Shown here: piece after piece, positions 1-7,792 of the stretch
Layout of the letters: each line of letters opens with the position of its first letter
How positions within the stretch are numbered: position 1 is the first letter of the stretch
NCBI RefSeq assembly: GCF_002847445.1
Contig: NZ_CP025430.1
Coordinates: 124,001 to 188,000 of the forward strand
Reading direction: 5' to 3'
Length of the DNA stretch: 64,000 nucleotides
From: Paracoccus zhejiangensis
Lineage (GTDB): Bacteria; Pseudomonadota; Alphaproteobacteria; Rhodobacterales; Rhodobacteraceae
Program-made: the position numbers and the translations under genes
Notes under the pieces: generated by a model
Told to the model about the DNA's origin: nothing
Database searches by the model: none
Seen by the model: the letters and a program-made list of their open reading frames with translations, nothing else

Positions 1-461
1 CGCCCCTTGGGCATCATCGGCATCTGGTCCTGACGCCAGATCGGCGCCGCGCCCAAGCCGATGAAGCCCGCGCCCATGTCATCCGCCACCGATTTCACCT
101 CGGCCAGATGCTGGTTCACCTCGTCGCAGGTCTGGTGAATGGTCTCGAGCGGTGCGCCCGACAGTTCCAGCTGGCCGCCGGGCTCGAGGCTGACATTGGC
201 CAGACCCTTCTGCAGCCCGATGATATTGCCCTGCTCCAGCACCGGGTCCCAGTCAAATCGCTCGGCCAGGCCGTTCAGCATCGCCTTGATCGAACAGTCG
301 CCCTCGTAGGGCAAAGGCAGCTTGCCGGCCTTGTCATAGCCGAATTTCTCGTGCTCGGTGCCGATGCGCCAATCCTCGCGGGGCTTTTCGCCACGGGTGA
401 TGTAATCGGCCAATTGGTCACGATGCTCGATCGGGCCGCCGCCCTGCTGGGGAATGGACAT
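1..461 (-). CDS. gshA: Glutamate--cysteine ligase, N-terminal part (runs off the window)
   Basis: The first ~153 codons of a protein starting MSIPQQGGGPIEHRDQLADY are visible; the rest lies before base 1. The segment EDWRIGTEHEKFGYD is the conserved start of the plant/alphaproteobacterial-type gamma-glutamylcysteine ligase, which joins glutamate and cysteine with ATP as the first step of glutathione synthesis in the cytoplasm. The family is about 450 residues long, so roughly two thirds is missing from view only because of the window edge. The ATG at 461 is chosen because the conserved N-terminal motif begins right after it. The next gene on the strand, the membrane protein at 531-1028, lies upstream of it. 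Assignment rests on recognising the N-terminal motif. Confidence 0.88.
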   Translation of the reverse strand, partial: MSIPQQGGGPIEHRDQLADYITRGEKPREDWRIGTEHEKFGYDKAGKLPLPYEGDCSIKAMLNGLAERFDWDPVLEQGNIIGLQKGLANVSLEPGGQLELSGAPLETIHQTCDEVNQHLAEVKSVADDMGAGFIGLGAAPIWRQDQMPMMPKG

Positions 462-530
462 AAGGTCGCAGCCTTTCTCGGTCTTGGAAGGACACAGGTG
501 GCAACAGCGCCGGGGCGAGTCAAGCGGGGA

Positions 531-1028
531 TCAGCGCGGCCTCACCCAAAGGGTGCGCACGGCGGCATCGGGATGGTTCAGCGCCGCCGAGATCTCGCCC
601 ATGCGAATCCCAGGCAGCGCGGCGAAGGCATCGGCCAGTCCCGCAGCACCCGCCGCATCCAGCGGGATCAGCAGGGCCTGCGCATCGGTGGATTTCAGCC
701 GCCAGTGTGGACGGCCCTGCAAGGGCAAGAGCCGGATCTCGCTGAGGTCGCGCAGCGCGATCTCGCCACCCAGCAGCCTTGCACCGTAATAGCGGATCGC
801 CCCCTCGTCGATTTCCACAACGCCCGGGCCGCCGATATCGCGGCGGAAGGGCAGGCGACGGATCGCCGCCAGCAGCCAGGCCAGCGACACGAAGCCGCCG
901 CCAAGGCCGATCAGGCCGAAGAACCAGCCACCAAGCGTCAGGAACCAGAGACTGACCAGAAGGGCGCCAATGGCGCTCAGCGGCTCGGACCACCGGCGGA
1001 GTATCTGGCGCAACTCGGGCCGGATCAT
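531..1028 (-). CDS. Conserved hypothetical membrane protein, 165 aa
   Basis: I do not recognise a named family. The first ~60 residues hold two hydrophobic segments (roughly 18-38 and 40-56) joined by a short glycine-rich turn, followed by a soluble domain of about 100 residues rich in short hydrophobic strands. This layout resembles small PH-like inner-membrane proteins, but that is only an impression. It lies 40 bp downstream of moaE on the same strand, and gshA follows it, so it may be cotranscribed with the pgsA-moaD-moaE group. Codon use matches its neighbours, which supports a real gene. Confidence 0.7.
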   Translation of the reverse strand: MIRPELRQILRRWSEPLSAIGALLVSLWFLTLGGWFFGLIGLGGGFVSLAWLLAAIRRLPFRRDIGGPGVVEIDEGAIRYYGARLLGGEIALRDLSEIRLLPLQGRPHWRLKSTDAQALLIPLDAAGAAGLADAFAALPGIRMGEISAALNHPDAAVRTLWVRPR

Positions 1029-1068
1029 CGGGCGCCCCGGAGGCCGGCGATCTGGGCGCGGGCGATGC

Positions 1069-1503
1069 TCACCAGCGGGTCAGCGCGTCTTCGTCGCTGT
1101 CCTTGGCGGCAACCCAGTCACCGGTGCCATCGGGGCCGATCTCGCGCTTCCAGAAAGGCGCGCGGGATTTCAGCCAATCCATCAGGAATTCTGCCGCCTC
1201 GAAGGCGGATTTGCGATGCCGCGCGGCGGTGGCGACCATCATGATCGGCTCGCCCACTTTCAGAGGCCCGTGGCGGTGGATGACCAACCAGCCGTCCAGC
1301 CCGAAACGCCGGGCGGCCTCGCTGCCGTAATCCTCCAGCGCGGCTTCGGTCATGCCGGGGTAATGCTCGATCTCTAGCCCCTGCATCTGGCCGCTGTCAT
1401 CGCGCACGAGGCCGGTGAAGGTGACCACCGCACCCGACCCCGTACCAAAACCCTGCAATTCCGCAGCAAGGTCGAAGGGCTCGGTCTGGACGCGGGCGCT
1501 CAT
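1069..1503 (-). CDS. moaE: Molybdopterin synthase catalytic subunit MoaE
   Basis: This 144-residue protein is the large subunit of molybdopterin synthase, which transfers two sulfurs from MoaD thiocarboxylate to precursor Z (cPMP) to make molybdopterin. The family signature is visible: the segment DWLKSRAPFWKRE carries the two lysines (of LKSR and WKRE) that match the active-site lysines of E. coli MoaE, and it is followed by the conserved acidic tail AAKDSD. Length is normal for the family. It lies 3 bp downstream of moaD, its partner, in the order pgsA-moaD-moaE on the minus strand. Confidence 0.95.
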   Translation of the reverse strand: MSARVQTEPFDLAAELQGFGTGSGAVVTFTGLVRDDSGQMQGLEIEHYPGMTEAALEDYGSEAARRFGLDGWLVIHRHGPLKVGEPIMMVATAARHRKSAFEAAEFLMDWLKSRAPFWKREIGPDGTGDWVAAKDSDEDALTRW

Positions 1504-1506
1504 CGC

Positions 1507-1758
1507 TCAGCCCCCGGTCATCGGCGGGAAGAAGGCCACCTCGCGGGCACCGGCCAGCGGGCTGTCGAGGCTGACCAGCTTCTGATCGACGGCACAGCGC
1601 ACGGTGGCCATGTCGGCAAAGGCGGCGGCGTGCCAATCATCCATCGCGGCAAGTTCGGCGACCAGCTCGCGCACGGTCGCGGCCTCGGTCTCGATCCGCT
1701 CGCGCGGCTGGCCGATGCGTTCGCGCAACCAGGCGAAATACAGGACATCAAGCGTCAT
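1507..1758 (-). CDS. moaD: Molybdopterin synthase sulfur carrier subunit MoaD
   Basis: An 83-residue ubiquitin-fold protein that ends in Gly-Gly, the residue pair thiocarboxylated by MoeB-type adenylation. It starts MTLDVLYFAWLRERIG, the normal MoaD beginning. It donates sulfur to MoaE, encoded 3 bp downstream. Its ATG lies inside the last codons of pgsA (11-nt overlap), so the three genes are probably translationally coupled. Length is typical (80-85 aa). Nothing is missing. Confidence 0.95.
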   Translation of the reverse strand: MTLDVLYFAWLRERIGQPRERIETEAATVRELVAELAAMDDWHAAAFADMATVRCAVDQKLVSLDSPLAGAREVAFFPPMTGG

Positions 1759-2380
1759 CGCGCGGCTCCCGCAGGTAGGGCATCGCCTTGACGAAGTAAT
1801 CCCAGCCTGTCCACGCCGTCAGTGCCGCCGCGATCCAGATCAGCAGCAGGCCGGTCCAGGTGGCCAGATCGGCCCAGCTGTCGAAGAAGGGCAGCCGCGG
1901 CTCGCCCACCAGCGGCGGGCGGCCATGCTCGACATAGGCAAGCCCGGTGCCGAGGAACAGGACCGAGATGGCGACCATCTGGAAGGTGGTCTTCCACTTG
2001 GCCAGCTTGGTGACCTTCAGCAGCTTCGCGTTCGGTCCCAGGAACTCGCGCAGGCCGGACACGAAGACCTCGCGGAACAGGATCACCGTCGCGGGCAGGA
2101 TCAGCCATGGGTTCATGCCGGAATAGCCGGTGATGACGACGATGGCGATGACCACCATGGCCTTGTCGGCAATCGGGTCCATCGCCGCGCCGAAGCGGCT
2201 TTCCTGACCCCAGGCGCGGGCCAGGTAGCCATCGAACCAGTCGGTGATCGCCGCCAGCATGAACAGCGCCAGCGCCGCCAGATCGGCCCATGGCCGCTGG
2301 AAATAGAGGAACATGATCGGGACACCCGGCGCAGCCAGAAGTCTCAGGACGGTCAGAAGGTTGGGCAGGTTCCAGCGCAT
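1748..2380 (-). CDS. pgsA: CDP-diacylglycerol--glycerol-3-phosphate 3-phosphatidyltransferase
   Basis: Integral membrane enzyme that forms phosphatidylglycerol phosphate from CDP-diacylglycerol and glycerol-3-phosphate. The CDP-alcohol phosphatidyltransferase signature (D-G-x2-A-R-x8-G-x3-D-x3-D) is complete at residues ~47-72, seen as FDGYLARAWGQESRFGAAMD followed by PIAD. Several hydrophobic helices flank it. Length (210 aa) is normal. The ATG at 2380 follows directly on the family start MRWNLPNLLTVLR. It overlaps moaD by 11 nt, an arrangement I believe is common in roseobacters. Confidence 0.94.
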   Translation of the reverse strand: MRWNLPNLLTVLRLLAAPGVPIMFLYFQRPWADLAALALFMLAAITDWFDGYLARAWGQESRFGAAMDPIADKAMVVIAIVVITGYSGMNPWLILPATVILFREVFVSGLREFLGPNAKLLKVTKLAKWKTTFQMVAISVLFLGTGLAYVEHGRPPLVGEPRLPFFDSWADLATWTGLLLIWIAAALTAWTGWDYFVKAMPYLREPRDDA

Positions 2381-2417
2381 GGCCGCAAGCTAGTCGCTGT
2401 GGCGGCGCTTTGGAAGG

Positions 2418-2450
2418 GGCGGGCGGTCGCATTTCTGTGCGCCGCCCGCC
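2418..2450. terminator. GC-rich hairpin downstream of the 2471-2884 gene
   Basis: Perfect 9-bp arms GGCGGGCGG (2418-2426) and CCGCCCGCC (2442-2450) lie in the ~90-bp gap between the pgsA start and the stop of the upstream minus-strand gene. No clear T-run follows on the minus strand, so it may be a weak terminator or only a stabilising stem-loop. Confidence 0.4.
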
Positions 2451-2470
2451 GCAAGGTCTGAACCTGCGGC

Positions 2471-2884
2471 TCAGCCCTCGGCCAGTTCCTCGGGGAACAG
2501 CTCGAAGGCGCGGCCGGCGATGGTCAGGCGCAGGGCCTTGATATGGGTGTCGCTGGTATTGCGCGACAGCCGTCCGGTGACCGAGACCGCATCGCCCGGC
2601 GCCGCCAGGCGCTCGGTCAACCCGGCGCTCAGCATCCGGTCGCGGCTGACCAGTTCGATGGTCCAGTTCAGCCCGTCGCGGGCGCGAACCTGCAGGCTGG
2701 GATTGCGGCCCGAGAGGGCCAGATCGGTGATGGTGGCGTCCAGGCTGGTCAGTTCGTCCTCGAATCCCGACCAGTCACCAGCACCAGTATCCGCCGGGGC
2801 ATGAAGCGGATGACGACGTCGGCCGGGCAGGGGGCAATAAAGCATGATCGCGTCCTTTGGCTGAATCGGTTGGTGAAGCCGCAA
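2471..2884 (-). CDS. Small conserved hypothetical protein, possibly DUF6152-like
   Basis: A 137-residue frame with good codon use. The middle (about residues 48-125) consists of strands with the pattern ...LQVRARDGLNWTIEL...GDAVSVTGRLSR, which recalls the OB-like DUF6152 family of small bacterial proteins (a strand pair, a W-x-hydrophobic-E-L segment and a VTG strand). I am not certain of this family. No signal peptide is evident. The second ATG at residue 14 (about position 2845) is a possible start. It stands alone between uvrC and pgsA on the minus strand. Confidence 0.6.
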   Translation of the reverse strand: MRLHQPIQPKDAIMLYCPLPGRRRHPLHAPADTGAGDWSGFEDELTSLDATITDLALSGRNPSLQVRARDGLNWTIELVSRDRMLSAGLTERLAAPGDAVSVTGRLSRNTSDTHIKALRLTIAGRAFELFPEELAEG

Positions 2885-2967
2885 TCATAGCGTGCCGAAC
2901 CGCGAGTCCGGGGGTAAGGACTTACCTGACTCCGCCAATCGGCGGATTTAGGGCAAATGAGCAAATG

Positions 2968-4821
2968 TCAGGCGTGGAAATGGTCATAGATCGACTGCGC
3001 CATGGTCGCGCTGATCCCGTCCACTGCCTGCAGATCGGCCACCCCCGCGCGGCTGACGGCCTTGGCGCTGCCGAAATGCGCCAGCAGGGCGCGCTTGCGC
3101 GCCGCGCCGACGCCCGGCACCTCGTCCAGCGGGTTGGCCAGCGCCTGCTTGGTGCGGCGCGCGCGGTGGGTGCCGATGGCCCAACGATGCGCCTCGTCCC
3201 GCAGGCGCTGGATGAAATAGAGCACCGGGTCGTTCATCCTCAGCGCCATGGGCCGCGCGCCGGGGCGGTGGAATTCTTCCTTGCCGTGGTCGCGGTCGAC
3301 GCCCTTGGCGACGCCGATGATGGGAATGTCCTCGACGCCGAGATCGGCCAGAATGCCTTCGACCGCCGAAACCTGCCCGGCGCCGCCATCGATCAGCAAC
3401 AGATCGGGCCAGGCCTCGGTGTTGCGGTCGGGGTCTTCCTTCAGCAGACGGGTGAAGCGGCGGGTCAGCACCTCGCGCATCATGCCGAAATCGTCGCCCG
3501 GGGTGATCTCGGTGCCCTTGATGTTGAACTTGCGATACTGGTTCTTCATCCAGCCCTCGGGACCGGCGACGATCATGCCGCCCACCGCCGCCGCGCCTTG
3601 GATATGGCTGTTGTCATAGACCTCGATCCGCCGGGGCGGGCTGGGCAGGTCAAAGGCCTCGGCCAGACCTTCCAGCAGGCGCAGCTGCGTCGCGCTTTCC
3701 GACATGCGGCGGGCGAGGCTTTCGCGGGCATTTCGCAGCGCGTTGGCGACCAGTTCGGATTTCTCGCCCCGCTGCGGCACGGCCAGCTCGATCTTGCGCC
3801 CGGCGCGTTCCGACAGCACCTCGGCGGTCAGTTCGGGGTCTTCCGGCGCGTCCGACAGCAGCACCAGCCGGGGTGGGGGCTTGCCGTCATAGAATTGCAG
3901 CAGGAAGGCCTGCATCACCTCGTCGGTCCGCTCGGCCCCGCCGAGCCGGGGATAGAAGTCGCGGTTGCCCCAGCTTTGATGGCCGCGGATGAAGAAGACC
4001 TGCACGCAGGCCTGCCCGCTTTCCATGTGCAGCGCGATGACATCTGCCTCGGCCACGCCCTTGGGGTTGATGGCCTGCACCGATTGCACCGCCGTCAGTG
4101 CCTTGATCCGGTCGCGCAGCGCGGCGGCGCGTTCATATTCCATCGCTTCGGCGGCAGTCGCCATGTCCTTCGCCAGCTGGGCCTGAATGGCCGTGGTCTT
4201 GCCCTGCAGGAAGCGTTCGGCATCACTCACCAGCCCGAGATAGTCCGTTTCCGAGATCCGCCCGGTGCAGGGGGCACTGCAACGCTTGATCTGGAACAGC
4301 AGGCAGGGGCGGGTGCGGCTGTCGAAGGTGCTGTCGGAACAGTTGCGCAGCAGGAACACCCGCTGCAACTGGTTCAGCGTCCGGTTTACCGCGCCGGCGC
4401 TGGCGAAGGGGCCGTAATAATCGCCCTTCTCGGACTTGGCGCCGCGATGCTTCTTGATCTGCGGGAAGGGGTGGGACTTGGCGACGAGGATATTCGGGAA
4501 GGACTTGTCGTCACGCAGCAGCACGTTGTAGCGCGGCTTCAGCTGCTTGATGAGGTTCTGTTCCAGCAGCAGCGCCTCGGTCTCGGTGCGCGTGGTCAGG
4601 AACATCATCGAGGCGGTTTCGCGGATCATCCGCGCGATGCGGCCGGAATGGCCGGTGGGCCGGGCGTAGTTCGACACGCGCGCCTTCAGGTCACGGGCCT
4701 TGCCGACATAGAGAACCGCCCCCTGCGCATCCAGCATCCGGTAGACCCCGGGGCTGGAATCAAGATTGCGCAGGTAATTCTGGATCACGGCGGGGCCGGT
4801 AGGGGCGGGCGTCTGGGTCAT
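2968..4821 (-). CDS. uvrC: Excinuclease ABC subunit C
   Basis: 617-residue nucleotide-excision-repair nuclease that makes the two incisions around a lesion after UvrA/UvrB loading. Domains in order: GIY-YIG endonuclease near residues 24-100 (SSPGVYRML ... [17 protein letters not shown]), the cysteine cluster C-x3-C (RCSAPCTG), a UVR UvrB-binding motif around 205-240, the RNase H-like 5' nuclease with [12 protein letters not shown], and C-terminal helix-hairpin-helix repeats ([19 protein letters not shown]). Length is normal. It is monocistronic, with about 310 bp of non-coding DNA upstream. Confidence 0.97.
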   Translation of the reverse strand: MTQTPAPTGPAVIQNYLRNLDSSPGVYRMLDAQGAVLYVGKARDLKARVSNYARPTGHSGRIARMIRETASMMFLTTRTETEALLLEQNLIKQLKPRYNVLLRDDKSFPNILVAKSHPFPQIKKHRGAKSEKGDYYGPFASAGAVNRTLNQLQRVFLLRNCSDSTFDSRTRPCLLFQIKRCSAPCTGRISETDYLGLVSDAERFLQGKTTAIQAQLAKDMATAAEAMEYERAAALRDRIKALTAVQSVQAINPKGVAEADVIALHMESGQACVQVFFIRGHQSWGNRDFYPRLGGAERTDEVMQAFLLQFYDGKPPPRLVLLSDAPEDPELTAEVLSERAGRKIELAVPQRGEKSELVANALRNARESLARRMSESATQLRLLEGLAEAFDLPSPPRRIEVYDNSHIQGAAAVGGMIVAGPEGWMKNQYRKFNIKGTEITPGDDFGMMREVLTRRFTRLLKEDPDRNTEAWPDLLLIDGGAGQVSAVEGILADLGVEDIPIIGVAKGVDRDHGKEEFHRPGARPMALRMNDPVLYFIQRLRDEAHRWAIGTHRARRTKQALANPLDEVPGVGAARKRALLAHFGSAKAVSRAGVADLQAVDGISATMAQSIYDHFHA

Positions 4822-5134
4822 GCACTCTATCAGATGATTCTCGGCCTTGGCTGCAAGTTCTGAGGCCCGGCTTCAAGGATAATTCTGTCCACGCTTTCTG
4901 TGGATAAGTTTGTGGGCAAAAGCCGCGGCACCGGTGAATTGCCAGCGTTTGCTGGCCGGAAGCTGGATTGCCTAAACTTTAAGCAGTAATTTAATCTCTT
5001 GTTTTGTCATGATATTTTATGTGATCGCGGCAAGGGACTGAATCTTCTCGCAGAATCGTGACGCCTCCGTGACGGGTGTGCGAGGGGTGGACAAGTCCCG
5101 CGAGTCGGGCCGGATCGGCCCTATTAAAGCCCTG
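4822..5134. other. Intergenic region upstream of uvrC with one DnaA box and an AT-rich patch
   Basis: No gene is seen in these 313 bp. They separate the 5' end of uvrC from the 3' end of the SDR gene (both minus strand), so they should hold the uvrC promoter and the SDR terminator. A stretch at about 4972-5028 is markedly AT-rich compared with everything around it (for example TTTAAGCAGTAATTTAATCT), and a perfect DnaA-box sequence lies at 4899-4907 inside a weak stem-loop (TCCAC, 7-nt loop, GTGGA). Confidence 0.6.
4899..4907 (-). promoter_or_regulatory. Perfect DnaA-box consensus
   Basis: TGTGGATAA on the plus strand is the exact complement of the 9-mer TTATCCACA. Only one perfect copy is present; GGTGGACAA near 5087 is a two-mismatch relative. 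A single site could bind DnaA as a regulator of the downstream repair gene uvrC, or occur by chance. Confidence 0.4.
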
Positions 5135-5908
5135 TTAAGAATTGAGGATATCCGGGGTTTTCCAGCCCAGATGCTGGCCGCCATCGACGCAGATCAGCTG
5201 TCCGGTGACGGCTTTCGCGTCCAGCAGATAGCCCAGTGCGGCGGTGATGTCGCCGGCATCCGCCCCGCGCTGAAGGACGGTGGCGGCGCGCTGGCGGTCG
5301 AAATGATCCTGGCTCTGGCGGGCGCCGATCATGGTCGGGCCCGGACCGATGGCATTCACGCGGATCGCCGGGGCAAGGGCCTGTGCGGTCGTGCGGGTCA
5401 GCGCCCAGAGCCCGGCCTTGGCCAGCGAATAGGTCATGAATTCCGGCGTCGGTTTCAGCACCCGCTGGTCGACCATGTTGACGATCAGCCCTGTCGCGAC
5501 GGGCTCTCCCTCGGCATCGCCCGCTGGGGCCGCCTGGGCCGCGAAGGCCTGGATCAGCTGGAAGGGCGCGCGCAGGTTCGAGCCGATGTTGCGGTCCCAG
5601 CTGTCCATCGTGGCGCTGCGGATATTGTCATAGTCGAAGATCGAGGCATTGTTCACCAGCACCGACAGCTGGCCAAGCTCCGCCGTCACCGCCGGGACCA
5701 GCGCTGCGGTTGCGTCTTCGTCCAGCAGATCGGCTTGGAACACCTCGGCGCGCACGCCAAGGGCGCGGGCGGTCGCCGCCGTCGCCTCGGCCTCGTCGCG
5801 CGAGCGGTCGTAATGGATGGCGACATCGAAGCCGCGCCCGGCCAGGTAAAGCGCCATCGCCCGCCCCAGCCGGCGGGCCGCGCCGGTGACCAGCGCCGCG
5901 CCACTCAC
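5135..5908 (-). CDS. Short-chain dehydrogenase/reductase, pteridine-reductase-like
   Basis: 257-residue Rossmann oxidoreductase. The cofactor loop reads TGAARRLGRAM, the TG-x3-R-x-G form typical of pteridine reductases (FolM/PTR1) rather than the classical TG-x3-G-x-G. NNAS and YSLAK (catalytic Tyr-Lys) follow, as does a normal C-terminal substrate region ending in TGQLICVDGGQHLGW. The start is a GTG at 5908 that overlaps the TGA of the exchanger gene by 4 nt; the cofactor motif begins seven residues later, so longer frames are rejected. Likely NADPH-dependent reduction of a pterin or related carbonyl in the cytoplasm; the substrate is inferred only from the cofactor motif. Confidence 0.82.
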   Translation of the reverse strand: MSGAALVTGAARRLGRAMALYLAGRGFDVAIHYDRSRDEAEATAATARALGVRAEVFQADLLDEDATAALVPAVTAELGQLSVLVNNASIFDYDNIRSATMDSWDRNIGSNLRAPFQLIQAFAAQAAPAGDAEGEPVATGLIVNMVDQRVLKPTPEFMTYSLAKAGLWALTRTTAQALAPAIRVNAIGPGPTMIGARQSQDHFDRQRAATVLQRGADAGDITAALGYLLDAKAVTGQLICVDGGQHLGWKTPDILNS

Positions 5909-6831
5909 AGCAGGATGCCCACGTAGAGCGCGTAGCCGGCCAGCAGGCCAAGCCCGACGCGCTTGCCCATGCGCACGCTGCGGAAGAGGAAGGGCCAGAG
6001 CAGCGCCGAGGCCGCCAGCATCACCCAGAGGTCCAGTTGCAGCATCTGCGGCGGGATCGGCAGCGGCTTGATCAGCGCGGTGATGCCGAGGATGGCGAGG
6101 ATGTTGAACAGGTTCGAGCCGACGACATTGCCAAGCGCCATGTCGGCCCGCCCGGCGCGCGCCGAGGCGATCGAGGCCGCCAGTTCGGGCAGCGAGGTGC
6201 CGACCGCCACCAGCGTCAGCCCGATGACCGCCTCGCTGATGCCGAAGCTGCGGGCAATATCGGTCGCGCCGGTAACCAGCAGCTGCGCCCCCACGGGCAG
6301 CGCCACCAGCCCGATGGCCAGCCACAGCGCGATCTTGCCGCCGCTGGCCGAGGCATCCGCCCCCTCCAGATCGCCCTCGCCCCCGGCCCCTGCGGTCGAC
6401 AGCTGCCGCCACAGGACCAGCCCCAGCATCGCCAGCAGCAACAGCCCGTCGATGCGTCCGATCGGCCCCGAGACCGCCATGACGATCAGCACGACCGAGG
6501 CCGCCATCATCATCACCCAGCTTTCATTCAGGTCCAGCCCCTTGGTCGGAATTCCGGTCAGCGCGGCGCAGGCGCCAAGGATGACAAGGACATTGGCGAT
6601 GTTCGAGCCGACGACATTGCCCATGGCGATATCGGTCGAGCCCTTCAGCGCCGCCGAGACCGAGACCAGCATCTCGGGCGCCGAGGTACCGAAGGCCACC
6701 ACGGTCAGCCCGACCACGGTAGGGGTGACGCCAAGGCGCAGGGACAGGTTCACCGCCCCCTTGACCAGGTTGTCGCCACCCAGGACCAGCAGAACAAGGC
6801 CGGCAAGGACCAGCAGGCTATCAACGATCAC
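5905..6831 (-). CDS. Calcium/sodium antiporter, CaCA family (YrbG type)
   Basis: 308-residue polytopic inner-membrane exchanger. The two inverted alpha-repeats are plain: GNVVGSNIANVLVILGA in the N-terminal half and GNVVGSNLFNILAILG in the C-terminal half, each preceded by a G(T/S)S-x-P-E segment (GTSAPEM and GTSLPEL) that forms the cation site. About ten hydrophobic helices are present. Translation starts at GTG 6831, which lies inside the last codons of a 38-residue membrane peptide, and ends in a GTGA overlap with the SDR, so the chain is translationally coupled. Confidence 0.92.
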   Translation of the reverse strand: MIVDSLLVLAGLVLLVLGGDNLVKGAVNLSLRLGVTPTVVGLTVVAFGTSAPEMLVSVSAALKGSTDIAMGNVVGSNIANVLVILGACAALTGIPTKGLDLNESWVMMMAASVVLIVMAVSGPIGRIDGLLLLAMLGLVLWRQLSTAGAGGEGDLEGADASASGGKIALWLAIGLVALPVGAQLLVTGATDIARSFGISEAVIGLTLVAVGTSLPELAASIASARAGRADMALGNVVGSNLFNILAILGITALIKPLPIPPQMLQLDLWVMLAASALLWPFLFRSVRMGKRVGLGLLAGYALYVGILL

Positions 6832-6937
6832 GGCGCGAGATCCCCAGAAATTTCAACAGAAAACGGCGAAAACCCGGACCGGCCAGAAAGGCGATCAGGA
6901 TCATGACGAGCAGGAAGGTCAGGACGATCTTGACCAT
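6821..6937 (-). CDS. 38-residue single-helix membrane peptide
   Basis: A small frame reading MVKIVLTFLLVMILIAFLAG, then a Pro-Gly turn and a basic tail ending SRRDR. One hydrophobic helix covers residues 3-19, followed by positively charged and aromatic residues, so it should insert with its tail in the cytoplasm. Its ATG overlaps the sppA stop (TGATG) and its last codons overlap the GTG start of the exchanger by 11 nt. It therefore sits as a link in a translationally coupled chain sppA-peptide-exchanger-SDR. No family is recognised. It could be an accessory subunit of the exchanger or simply a coupling peptide. Confidence 0.65.
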   Translation of the reverse strand: MVKIVLTFLLVMILIAFLAGPGFRRFLLKFLGISRRDR

Positions 6938-7746
6938 CAGCGGCTGATCCCGAAGCGGGCAAAGGCCGCGCGCTCATCCGCGGCACCCATCAGAGCCTCG
7001 GCCGAAAGGCCGAAGCGACGATACCAGGGCTGGCGGATGCCGTAGCGTTCAAAGCGGACATCGCCGAACAGCTCGCGCATCTTCGGCTCCAGGTGGGCGA
7101 TGCCATCGGCGAGGCCCAGATCGACCGCGCGGCGGCCGGTCCAGAAGGCGCCGGTGAAGAGGTCGGGATCATCGGCCAGCTTCTCGCCACGCCGCGCAAG
7201 GACGTGGTCGCGGAAGGTCTCGTGGATGGTGTCCAGAATGCCGTCCAGCCGTTCGACATCCTCGGGCTTCTCGGGCCGGAACGGGTCGAGCTGCGATTTC
7301 GAGCGTCCGGCGGTATGGACGCGCCGCTCGATCCCCCAGCGCTCGATCAGGTCGGTAAAGCCGAACCCCGCCGAGATCACCCCGATCGAGCCGAGGATCG
7401 AGCTGTCATCGGCCCAGATCCGGTCAGCGGCGCAGGCCAGCCAATAGCCGCCCGAGGCCGCCACATCCTCGACAAAAGCATGGACCGGGACCTTGTGCTG
7501 CTCCGACAGCCGGCGGATGCGCGCGCCGATCAGCGAGGATTGCACCGGCGAACCGCCGGGCGAGTTGATGACCAGCGCCACGGCCAGCGGTTTCCGGCGG
7601 GTAAAGGCGCGATCCAGCAGCGGCTGCAGCCCGGCATCGGAGAGGCCGGCGGCACCGGGACGGGAGGCGGCGCCGATCAGGCCCTGCAGGCGGATGACGG
7701 CGACGCTCGGCTTGCGGTTAAGGAATGGGATTTTCATCCAACCCAC
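6937..7746 (-). CDS. S49-family serine peptidase (SppA/SohB-like)
   Basis: 269-residue protein of the signal-peptide-peptidase family with the Ser/Lys dyad: Ser98 in DVAASGGYW and Lys150 in GRSKSQLDPF. INSPGGS (61-67) forms the conserved oxyanion/strand region. It is short compared with E. coli SppA (618 aa) and matches the single-domain forms of alphaproteobacteria. No strong N-terminal membrane helix is seen, so it is probably peripheral or cytoplasmic-facing. Role inferred: clearance of leftover signal peptides or membrane-protein fragments. A second ATG three codons in (MKIPFLN) is an equally good start. Confidence 0.9.
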   Translation of the reverse strand: MGWMKIPFLNRKPSVAVIRLQGLIGAASRPGAAGLSDAGLQPLLDRAFTRRKPLAVALVINSPGGSPVQSSLIGARIRRLSEQHKVPVHAFVEDVAASGGYWLACAADRIWADDSSILGSIGVISAGFGFTDLIERWGIERRVHTAGRSKSQLDPFRPEKPEDVERLDGILDTIHETFRDHVLARRGEKLADDPDLFTGAFWTGRRAVDLGLADGIAHLEPKMRELFGDVRFERYGIRQPWYRRFGLSAEALMGAADERAAFARFGISR

Positions 7747-7792
7747 ATAAGCGGCGGGGCGGCCCCGGGCAAGCGCGTCGGGATGCCTTGGG

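Noticed and set aside
2857..4863. 668-codon open frame on the plus strand
   Set aside because: It is the GC-rich complement of uvrC, without motif or ribosome-binding site.
4822..5134. Chromosomal replication origin
   Set aside because: Only one perfect DnaA box and no dnaA, parAB, hemE or gidA nearby; too weak for an origin call.
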